This document shows positions 49,201 through 59,382 of a DNA stretch of 64,000 nucleotides, piece by piece; positions within the stretch are counted from its first letter, which is position 1; each line of letters opens with the position of its first letter. The notes beneath the pieces are model-generated. The model worked only from the letters and a program-made list of their open reading frames with translations. It was not told where the DNA came from and made no database searches. The translations under genes were made by a program, and so were the position numbers. Where the stretch lies: contig MU401520.1 in NCBI GenBank assembly GCA_022579005.1, positions 1 through 64,000 on the forward strand. Direction: 5' to 3'. This stretch comes from Poronia punctata. Lineage: Eukaryota; Ascomycota; Sordariomycetes; Xylariales; Xylariaceae.

Positions 49201-51008
49201 CTGGGGACGACCAACCAACCATATCCCTTCTTCTGTTCAGGACCCTTGTAACATTACTGTTTACATAATCGGCCATGTCCTATACTAATTTTACGTAGGT
49301 GGGCGGGCAGGCAGGCTGGCAAAGTAGGTAACCTACCTACCTACTCGTAGTCTCACATTGTCCCCTCGGTTTCTAACAATAATCTTATGATTCAAGGTAC
49401 CTAGGCAAGCAAATAAGTCTTGCTCTCAACACATCGACGGACGGGACGTTCCTGCGCAAAAGCTCTACCTGTTTTAACGCCCGGTATCTATCTACCTAGA
49501 TAGGCGAGTAAAGCAAGTGTTCAACTAACATGGGGCGATGCTCACCGTCCAATACAAAAAGAAGGAGCACTTTCCGAGCTTGTGACGAGATGTAAACCTC
49601 CCCTTGTCCTCCCCCACCATGTTGTTGTGCCCCCGTCCTATAAACGTCTTGATTAAGATAATCATTCCGAAGTAAGTAGTCCTTTTATCTCAGACTGGAT
49701 CTTACCCCCGATCAGTCAATCAATACAAAAGAGGCTATCTAAATATCTTTTACGTATCATTAATTTGCGGCTCATTATCAGTGTGTAAGGTTATGTATGT
49801 GGACAGGGAGCATTGCCGGATAACTGGGTCAGCCCCGTTCGTCATTACTACACATCGAGCATCTATTTGATATCCCCCCCCCATGTATCACTGGGCTGGG
49901 CTGTTAGTAGTACGTGTATAGGACTTCTCTCTCTTCTCTTCTGGGTAGGTGCCTCGTTTTCCCATTGTTCTTTTGCGGCCCGGGGAGGCGGAGGAGTGGG
50001 TGTTGCTCGAGTTACGAGTAGTTCTTCAACGGTGCACTTGGCAAAACTTGGAAAAAGATGTTGGCGCACGGTTGAGGCGTTGATAGTTCACGGGAGCTAT
50101 TATGGCAGTTCAACACGTCAACGTCGGAAACAAGAGGCCTACCGACATAAGTGAATCTTCATCTTGGGTAAAAAGATCTTCTAGCGACCTTCTAGAGTCT
50201 TGGCTTGAGGAAATAAAAGAAAGAAAGACTCCCTGCAAGGTACCTACCTACATGTACCTCCTACCTAGGTTAGGTACTTTGACATGATGCACAGATTGAG
50301 CCTCCACCTGCAAGGAGTTAAGTACATAATGTACGTAGCTTAACCAACTACAAAAGCCAAAAAAGAAAAGATCGGAACTGGCCCGCTTCGCTTCGGTCGG
50401 TTATCCGGTCAAATATTTTAGTTTTTCAACGGTATTGCAGCTCAGCTCAAGAGTTGCGAGCAGTATTTCCCAGTTCTGACATGGGGGGGGGGAGCGAAGC
50501 TTAAAACGTCAGAAATGCATGCATGTTCCAGTGGGGTATGAAACAGTAAACATTTTGCCAAGAAAAGCAAAAAACCCCGAGCATTCGGGGACCTAATAAT
50601 ATCCGGCGAAGGGTGTTTTGGATGAACAAGAAGAGGAGGATGGGAACCGAAAAAGAATGATTTTTTTGCAGTTTAGAATAGGTATGTAGATAGTAATGTT
50701 TTGTTAACCAACCGGTTGGTGGTTGGTTGGTTGGTTGGTTGGTTGGTGACAAGTGCGTATATAACATACATAACTGTTAAGATTTTTGTAAATTAAGAAA
50801 AAAAAGTAAACAACGCTCTTTGCCGTTCCATTCCGTGTCTATGTACAGCCTAATCTACCTACATGATGAAACCCATAATTCAAGTAAGCAAGCCCATTCC
50901 CTCCCGCGACCGTGGGGACAAGGTAAGAAGAGAGTGATTAGACTCCGCGGAGTCTTATCAATTTTTTGACGAGTAGAGAGATCTATCGCCGTATGTTGCC
51001 CGGAACCC
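46281..51008. other. Long gene-poor tract
   Basis: 4.7 kb with no recognisable gene. Several frames exceed 100 codons (46828-47217 on the + strand, 47782-48147 on the - strand), but they lack family motifs, signal peptides or consistent exon extensions. TACTCGTA or TACGAGTA lies at 49342 and 50013, and several ACCTAGGT/ACCTACC words occur between 48540 and 50280. Confidence 0.5.
50721..50746. repeat. (GGTT)n microsatellite
   Basis: About 6.5 copies of GGTT, downstream of the acetate transporter gene. Confidence 0.9.
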
Positions 51009-51871
51009 TTAGACGATGCGATCCTTGCGGATAGGGAACAGAGGTAGGGTGAAGGGTGTAACCCCGTCTACGTATAGATATGCGGCAGCAGCATAGACTA
51101 GGAAGAAAGAAAGAAAGATCAGCGCTGTACGTACGGGATGGAACGGAACGGAACGTAGTCAAGTAGGTAGCACTTACATGAGATGGCAGCAGCAATGAGA
51201 CCGAAAACACCGGAAGCCTTAAGCAGCCTCTCGTCCAGAGTCATGTGACCGGCAGCGAGCAGGATGAGAGTGACGTCGGCAGTGCACAGGAGACCGAATA
51301 GGACGTAGTTGGCCTGGCAAGCACCGATGGTGAAGATGACAGTGATGATGAACCAGGACCAGACGAAGAGAGCGACGGCTTGGGAGAAGTCTTCTCGTGG
51401 AATACCGGTGGTCTTGTCGCTATAAGCGGCCAGGATACCGGAGCCGGGGACGAAGATGGTAGAGTAAGCCAGATTGAAAGCGCCATAGGCACAGAAGACA
51501 GTAGCACCGAACTGGGGATTTATGTTAGTCGAGTTTTTTTTTAAATAACCCCATGGTTTTTATTAATCATGGAATAAAGCTGGGTGTACACGTACAGCGT
51601 TACCAGCACAGAAGTCGATGACACCGGCGATGAACTGGGCGACACCGCCCATCCAAATCATGTTGCCCACGACGATGTTGGTGGTCGTGACGCCACGAGG
51701 GGCAAACTCGAAGAGCGACAGGAAGTACAAGGCCTGTCCAAAGGCTAGAAGACCCAGCGGGTTGGCGCTGGCCAGCTTCGACTTTCCATGGCCGACGTGT
51801 GTCTGGACGGGGTTGTAGCTGGAAGCCGACTGCTTCTCGATATCCCGCTCGGTGAAGACTTGTTGAGACAT
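51009..51871 (-). CDS. GPR1/FUN34/YaaH-family acetate transporter
   Basis: Three exons in transcript order: 51871-51596, 51511-51178 and 51097-51009, giving 232 aa. Members of this family (yeast Ady2/Ato, Aspergillus AcpA, bacterial SatP) carry acetate or succinate, or export ammonium, across the plasma membrane. After a 36-residue hydrophilic N terminus the protein has the hallmark NPLGLLAFG at the start of helix 1, then GNMIWMGGVAQFIAGVIDF, GATVFCAYGAFNLAYS and four further predicted helices. The C-terminal exon reads YLYVDGVTPFTLPLFPIRKD and a few residues more. Intron phases agree throughout. The tail differs from the classical Ady2 ending, so this is probably a filamentous-fungal paralogue rather than the main acetate permease. 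Confidence 0.9.
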
Positions 51872-53485
51872 TGCGGCGGTGTAATTAGAAAAGTAGAATA
51901 ATATCCCGGGTAGCTGTGTCGAAAGATGAGAGAGTAGGATTAACGACCGAGTGCGCTACGGGTTTGTTGAAGAAAATGAAGAGACTCTGGCGACGAGGAA
52001 GTCCGGTTCCGAATGTTGCCTGTGTACTTGAGTTCACGAGGGTGACTTGAAGTCCAAACAGGAGCATTCGAGAGAGGGGCAGGACATATGGTATTTAATG
52101 TCATGCCAATGGTCTTCTCGAAGTGTACGGCCGGGTGGAGGGGATACACCATACAGGCCCCGGTGACTAGGCCAAGGCCGTGTCTACTAGGCACTTCCGC
52201 TATGAAGTTACGCTCAGCTAGGCTCGGCCCTCCTCTAGCGAGATAGACATCATGGCCCATAGTAATCCTTGGTAGTCTAGGCGGAGGACCTGACAGTAAT
52301 CTCGAGATAGGTCTAGCGACTCTAGCCTATCTCTGACTGGATTCCGGGGATGGGAACGCCTCCTCAAATCTGGGCGGCAGCATCCTTGCCGTTCCCATCG
52401 CGTACGAGGGCCCTGCCACATGTGTAATGCGGCAGGCTTTTCAAGCATGACGTGCCGACAGCCAGCACGCCCACGTTCCGATACAGAAACCCACGTGTGT
52501 GCATGGACTCTGCTGACAGTTATCCGAGACGCTGTTAGTACAAGCGGTCGTGTACATGCATGTACGAAGAGTGTAACCAGGCTGTCAAAAAGGTTTACAT
52601 GCACTGCTCAGTGCTCACTGTGGAGGGGGGGCATATCAGTGTCCCCTATACTGAAGTTTGATATAGGTAGCTGATAGTACGCTGTACAAATCAGTCCTGA
52701 CATGTACGGGCCGGTGCAACCCAGAAAACGGGGTGTCCGCCTGCTTATCCCGTCAATGACAGTAAGGAATCAGACAGCATTTACGGTTCAGGTTCAGATG
52801 GAACGCACCCACACTCCATCCGTTGTCTAGTGTACTGAGGGGATAGGTAGAGCTGTATAGCGTCGCGCCCCACGCTTGCGGCAGTACATCTAAGCATACA
52901 TATATCCCTTAACCTATCCCCTGGGTCGGTTGGACACGATACTGAAAATGATGTGTAGGAGGTTATGTACGGTACATGTTCTCTGCATAGAATGTATGCG
53001 ATGATTAGCGGAATCTAGATAGATGTACCCACATACAGTTTTTTTGCGGGGTGCTACCGATCTGCATATGGACAGCTGTTCGCACTCCATCCAGCTGAGT
53101 GAGGAGGTTCCATCCTCGAATGTTGCGCCCTATTTTCAACGCCTACCTTTCCAAATAATGGCCTAGATCTCACAAATCCATGCTAATATTTCGACATGTT
53201 AACGTAGCAATAGTTCGCCTGATTAGAAGGAACATTGTCTCATATGTGGTTTACTATTCTGCAAATCCTAAGTACTGTCAGTATCTATCTGGGTACAAAC
53301 CTGCCTGCTGTACGTGCACACGTAGATTTGTGCTCAAATCTTGCTTTACGCGCAGCAACTGGAAGTTAAGCGTTGCCCAGCATTATCGTCTACAGCTAGT
53401 GCCAGTTAGCGGTTAGCCAAGAGGCCTAGGTAAATACAACAGGAGTCATGTCATACTGCCAAGGCGGCAAGCGACAACAGGCTGA

Positions 53486-53520
53486 CGAGCTGACTGTCTT
53501 TAGTTCGCCTTGTCAGCTCG
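53486..53520. repeat. Inverted repeat, 9-bp arms
   Basis: CGAGCTGAC at 53486-53494 and GTCAGCTCG at 53512-53520 are perfect inverted copies with a 17-nt loop. They are not next to a gene end. The pair could be chance or a remnant of an inserted element. Confidence 0.6.
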
Positions 53521-56444
53521 CTACTCAATACTAAAGTGAAGCCAAAAGTTTTAATACTCTGTGTACCCGTCTGGGCGATGCTTAATTCTCGCTTGGCAAC
53601 GAGCATCATCGTCTTCAATCAATATTCCAAACGGTAGAGGTGTAGAAGAGCCGAAGTGGAAGTACAAAAAAGAAGATTCGGTGTGCCTTGTTTTTGAAAC
53701 ACTTTGACGCGTTTGTTCAATTGCACCGCGTGTGGGCTGGATTGACTAAGCGACTCCAGGTGTCCACGATACTATGAAACAACAGTAAGCCTCGAACTTT
53801 TAAGATTTGGTCAGGCCCCGGCCCCAGTGCCTACTTAGGCAAGCGATGGGCTCAAGGACCAAATGAACAAGGGTCGTACCTATCAGAACTTTGCCATGTG
53901 GAATTGCCATCTTGATTTCCTGTTGTATTTGTCAAATGCACTCGTCCGAGGTTAACGATGTGGCGCCGACCCCCATCTCCCCAAGTAAGCTTAAACGTTC
54001 TATGCATACACCAACCTTAAAGTGCCTGTTTCTGGTCGACCGTTTGCTGCCAGCCCTGGTCGGATCGGGCTCATCAGCCGAGCGCTGTAACAATAAATCT
54101 CGATGTCGACTACCCACCTGTTTCCTCGCTTAAGCTGACTGGGAAAAGGGCGACGTTTTGGAATGTGGCGATGTGCTTGGCAAGAGTCCGTCGCGTAAAA
54201 GAACAATTTGAATCAAGGCGGTTGCATCATGTCCATCTTTCGAAACGAAGAACTTTTTTCTCTCTTTTCTTCTTCGCTGACAGTTCACACCATCGCTTGC
54301 CTCATCCCGTGCAGACTCGATAATAAAACTCGTACTGCAGTATCCGACTCAGTCTGGCACTTCTATCCAGACAACGGCTGTCCGGACAAGAATAGAATGT
54401 GCTGGGAAGCCCGGACCCGGTCCTCGTTGTATTCACTCTACGATATCGTAGGTATGTGCGACTGAGAGAGCTCAAAAATGCAAAACCCCGATGCACCAGA
54501 GTTTCGAGCCGCCCGAGCGAGAACTACTCAATGAGTTTGCGAAGATATGCCGGTACGAATATCGCAGCACATGCCAAAGTACGTGTCCCGTGGCGGTAAA
54601 CCCGCGATGCCGAGCCTATGAGTTTAGTTGCCGCGAACTATGAGCATCAGCCGGCCTGCGACTAAGGTAGTGCCCGGCTACCGCTAACTAGCGGATGACG
54701 CCGTTGCAAGCCATCATCAATAGCGTTTGCCCTAGCGAGCCGAACCGTCTACCCGCGACTAACATCGGCGTATGTTAGAACATATTTAGCCTGCATACGC
54801 AAAATGGCCTGTTCATTTCGGCGGACATCGAGCAATTTGCTGACCGAGACGACAGGCGACCTCCGTGATTTTATCATCGCATCACATCCAAAGGTAAGGG
54901 AAGATGGCTTTGAACCATAATCCTATCCTGGAAACCGTATCTCTCTCGGCTTTTGGCTAGTTCCCGCCTCCGGGTCCGTATGTATGCCGTTTCCTCGAAA
55001 AGGGGACGTGTCGGAACGTGGTGGCCGCCAGAGACCAAATCATTGCACACGCTCTAAGCGCTAATTCGAAGCGGGCGGGCTAAGCTGCTCACTCGTGCTG
55101 TGTTGGTGTAAAGGGGGATGCCAACACGGACATGCCATATCGTCAGGTCGGTCCTTATCTCAGCGTATAGCTGCTAACCTCGTAATCGTGCGCGTCCGGT
55201 TAGGGTATGAAACGGAAAATGTTGGGTAGAGATTGCTGAGTCAAGCAGTCCCATCGCATATCCATGTCGGTGGGATAATTTATAACTAGGTACTGGGCGC
55301 CATCCTTGCCTCGTATGCCGTCCGCCCGTCGGACTGTCGACATATCGTTTGAAATTAGCAAGCTAGTATATCCCGGACAGAGGTCTAATATCAGATAAGT
55401 ACCGATCATTAAGGATTAAGACTACCTACTATCCCCACAGTTAAAATTGATCAAGGCCATATATAATGAGTGCGTATAATTACAGTACCAGGAGCCTTTG
55501 TTCACCTACGGGAAGCTGGTTCCATCATACGGGGCATATATATGAGGTCTACTTAATTAAGTATATGATACTAGTGCTAAGGTAATTCTTCCCACAGTAT
55601 CAAGAGATGATGTCTCTCGCCTACGTAGTAGTTACCCTGAGTGTTTTTCCCGATAATAGGAAGGAACACACAAGCAACAGGTACCTGCCCAACCTACCTA
55701 TATGTACCTGATGATGGCCGTCACCAATCGGGAAGGGCGAGTGGAAGTGAGACAGTGTTGCATCCACACTCTGTTCGCGAACGTTTTTCCGGACCAACCA
55801 GCGTTCTTCAGATGTCTCACGTCCTTTTTGTTCATGATTACATGTACATATTGTTCAACCCTTCAACCCAGTTACTCGGCTTGTGAATAAATGACATACT
55901 GCGGGTGACCGTTGATAGAACGCCACTTTCCCCAGCTTTAAGACAACACGTGAGCCATCAAATAAGGCTTGCCAGGCACTGTTTCGCGTCCAGACCCTAG
56001 CGGCCCCCTCGTATCTCGTAGTTTATACGACATGTTCAACGACCCCGAGGTTTTCAGTCATCCCGGTATACCTCTCCGCGTTGGCTATCATGTCTAATCT
56101 CCTAAAGCTGGACCTTTCCTTTGGAAAGCTTAACTACATGTAATTAGACAGGTTACGTCATTGACTTAACGGAATATCACATACGCTTCATTACCTATAT
56201 CGCTGTTTGTCTGGTCCAGTGTAATAGCTTCTCTATCTTGCTTGGGTTTAGGGTCGAGTTAGTGAATTCTTTCCTAGTTGCAAGAAAAGGGGTGCGACAC
56301 CGGCCTTGCCCCAACGGGAAGATGTGTATTAGTTCCCCTTTTTGACATAGAGCCTGCGAATTTGGACGGGAGCTGAGATGTCTCCTACTCGGTAGTGTTG
56401 TCCCTCATCGGACCTCAATCCTTCCGTTGACGAACAAAGGCCCT

Positions 56445-56471
56445 ACCTCCCCGACCTCCCCGACCTCCCCG
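56445..56471. promoter_or_regulatory. Three tandem ACCTCCCCG elements upstream of the Pth11-like gene
   Basis: A 9-bp unit is repeated three times without gaps, 14 bp before a TATA-like box. The C-rich core resembles zinc-finger binding sites (CreA- or STRE-like), but no match is proved. Confidence 0.45.
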
Positions 56472-56484
56472 CATATCCCCGAAG

Positions 56485-56491
56485 TATATAA
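56485..56491 (+). promoter_or_regulatory. TATA-like box
   Basis: TATATAA lies 65 bp before ATG 56550 and about 150 bp before ATG 56636 of the Pth11-like gene, a plausible core promoter position. Confidence 0.5.
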
Positions 56492-56635
56492 CATGCACCC
56501 CCCATGGTGTAGGAGACTACAGTATACCTAATGGCCAACAAGAGACTAGATGCAATCCGCTTTCCTTGACACAATCAACTTTGGTAAGTGGACGGCGCAG
56601 GGTATCTTTGGGCGCCGAGGGCAGTTTGGGATGCC

Positions 56636-58008
56636 ATGACGATGGACGCGGAGGAGAGTTATAACTTTCGGGTTACTATTGGAGTTATCGTTTCTCTTCT
56701 CGCCGTAACCACGTTTTCCTTTGTCTTGCGAATATGGGCACGCTTCTCCACTGGTGCTGGATTATGGTGGGACGATTATTGGTGAGTGCAATTTGTTATC
56801 ATGAATTAGGCCTCAGCATTTTATGCTAACATACTCGGTGTACAGGATGTGCTTGGTTATGGCCGTATGCATTCTCATGTCAACATTCGTGTTGCTCATG
56901 TTGCGGTATGGCTCAGGACAGCATGCCGCCGATTTACCAGAGGAAACCATCACTATGTTCACCAAGGTGAGCAACTAGACATGCGATTTGGGGAACTTAA
57001 TCAGACTGCTAATAATCTAAACCAGCTTCTTTGGGGATACATGCTGATTTGGGTCCATGGCGTCTTCGCTGTTAAAATCGGCATCCTTCTCTTCTACTGG
57101 CGTGTATTCAAGAAGACCTCAAGCTTCCGGATTGGCGCAATACTCGTCGGCCTACTATCTGCCGGCATATTTTTATCCAATTTCCTCGCATATGTCTTCC
57201 AATGCCTCCCCGTCGAGAAGTTCTGGGCGCCTGCCATGGGAGGAAGCTGCATCAACCAGGACGCCTTCTACCTGGCATCCGCCATCATCAATGTCTTCGG
57301 AGATGTCGCTGTGCTTAGTCTTCCGCTTCCCATAATTTGGCGCCTACAAACCTCTCGGAGCAGGAAGTTGTCGGTGAGCTTGTTGTTCTTACTCGGTGTA
57401 TTGTAAGTATTGCCATTTACATCCCCCGGACCCTTCTGTTGCCGGCAAATGCTGACACGCTACTATGTAGCGTTATAGTCGCTAGTATATTCCGAATTGT
57501 TTCGGTTACGGAGATAGATCCTGAAGATTTCAGCTTCACTAACGTCGGCGGGGGCCTCTGGAGCACGATCGAAGTCGAAGTAGGATTTATATGCGCGAAC
57601 CTGCCGGCCCTTCGCCCGCTGATCTTCAAACTACTCCGCTGTAGCACTAGTCAGAGTGAAACGGCAGCGACGACGAACTACAAGGACCTTGGTCCACGAA
57701 TACGCTCGAGCTGTATCATGCTACAAAGCAGAAACCGGGAAAACGACATAGAGGGGTCGAGTTCCGAGGCCCTGAATGCTGCTCAGGGCATTTTGTCTGG
57801 GGCCGGCCCAGGTCCCTACACGAAAGCCATGGTCAGCCGAGACCCGGCTTCCCCTACCGATATAATGGTCCGGAAAGACTTTGAGATGTCGGTAGATGAT
57901 GCGGCCGGGCGTCCCTCGACGGAAATAGGCGAGAGTATTGTCCATGTCATGGCAAATAACAACCAGACCCGCCTGGCGGTTGTTACCAACAAATTTCTCG
58001 GGCATTGA
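56636..58008 (+). CDS. Pth11-like/rhodopsin-fold seven-helix membrane protein
   Basis: Four exons (56636-56781, 56846-56966, 57026-57402, 57471-58008) give 393 aa from the start used here. The protein has the seven-helix fold of fungal rhodopsin-domain/Pth11-related proteins: RVTIGVIVSLLAVTTFSFVL (helix 1), then RIWARF followed by LWWDDYWMCLVMAVCILMS (the conserved W-DD-W motif), GILLFYWRVF, an FQCLPVEKFW loop, CINQDAFYLASAIINVFGD, LPLPIIWRLQ and WSTIEVEVGFICANLPALRP. These are all family signatures. A hydrophilic 120-residue cytosolic tail follows. Some members sense surfaces or plant signals; ligand and role here are unknown. The start is uncertain: ATG 56550 could be used if a 41-nt intron (56584-56624) is removed, giving a slightly longer N terminus. 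Confidence 0.85.
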
Positions 58009-59382
58009 GGCTACCAGGACATTCATATTCACTTGAAGTTGCGAAAGATATATTGCCCCTGAGATGCCACATTTGGTACAACAATCTGGTCACAGTGACA
58101 TACGTGTATATACCACCAATGTACCATAGAGAGGCACCACAAATCAAAGAGAATGAGCGCATAAAGTTCAAGATTCCCATCATGCGGAAACACATATGAA
58201 CGGGCCCTACCCATTGCCGCCGTTTATGTTTTTTTATTTAGAAAAGACACTAACCTGCGTGGCTGCTGAACACGATGAAGAAAGCAACTCACTATTGTTC
58301 AGAGCATCTAGGGGGGGTTACCTACCTGGTACTACCGGGTATGTGATACGTCCTTGGCATGTGTGTGTTCTTTTTCCGACTTGGAGTTCTTAATTGCCTG
58401 CAACTTGCAAGTCATGTACTCGTAGTGTTAAGGTAAGCAATTCCCTTTACAGCGGGCAAGCAAGGGCAAGAGTGCCGTGCAGGTGCACCTGCGATCATCG
58501 TTCTCTTTTCCTCTGGTAGGCGCATTATCCCCGATATCATTGGTCCTTGCATCATCCACCTCGGATCTTTTTAGTTCGGAAATAGCAAGAAATAGAAGTC
58601 CCCTCTTCCCCCTCTTGTGTTGGAGAAGAGTCTGTGATGTAAGGTACCTAGCATGCCCCTCATGATTGCCTCCTGCGGCCTGACTGTCTATCCGTACTTG
58701 CAGCAAACAGGCCAGTAGGATGGAGATTCAAAACGTTACTTTACTGGCGGGCCGTACGTACGGAGAAGAGACAACATAAGCCTGGAGATGCACTTGTCAA
58801 ATAGGTATGTGGTGGATGGAATCCTTACCGTCATGAGCACTGATCTGCGCCAGCATACGAGTGAATGTACCTTGCACCCTCGCAGCTCCCTGCAGTTAGA
58901 TCCGCTGCTTTGGAGTACTGAGCCGGTTCGTGGTTGGGAGTCCTTAATTCTGAGGATACGGTACCTACCGGGGTAGGACATCCAATGATCGAGAGCTGGT
59001 AAGTAGATAGCTTGTATAGGTAAGCGGCCGCTGGCATCCGGCCGTGTGAAGTGTAAGAAGTACCTACCGTACCGGCTTTGGTGGATTCCCGGATATAACA
59101 TATAGGTGCTTCATGCCGCAGCCTGCCCTCTTTGGATATTTCTTGGCCGCATCTGCCAATACGGTGGCTCTTGACAAAGCCCCCTGCATGAACAATGCCA
59201 AAGGGTGATCAAGCAGAGGGGGAAATATACATTTAACTACCGTGAACGAGAAGATAGGGAAACTTACCTAGGTTACTCCCTTTATTGAACGTATCAAGTC
59301 CGCCGAGCCATTTGACGCCATTGACGGAGTGCCTAACTTACCAGGATAAAGCTAGCTGTTCACTCCGAAAACATATTTACTC
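58009..59382. other. Intergenic, no gene seen
   Basis: The 3' flank of the Pth11-like gene and the promoter region of the NRPS-like gene. TACTCGTA occurs at 58417. Short frames on both strands are not recognisable. Confidence 0.55.

Larger units (their letters stand above)
51872..56484. other. Long gene-poor tract
   Basis: 4.6 kb between the acetate transporter and the Pth11-like gene with nothing recognisable. It includes a perfect 9-bp inverted repeat with a 17-nt loop near 53.5 kb, a run near 54.8 kb that resembles a start exon but leads nowhere, and a triplicated 9-bp element just before the TATA-like box of the next gene. Confidence 0.5.

Noticed and set aside
54812..54900. Start-exon-like frame MACSFRRTSSNLLTETTGDL ending at a GTAAGG donor
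   Set aside because: No downstream exon in a compatible frame and no family match; too short to support a gene.
54937..54960. Sequence resembling the 5' end of U2 snRNA (ATCTCTCTCGGCTTTTGGCTAG)
   Set aside because: The match ends after about 20 bases. The branch-site recognition sequence (GTAGTA) and the following stem that every U2 has are absent.
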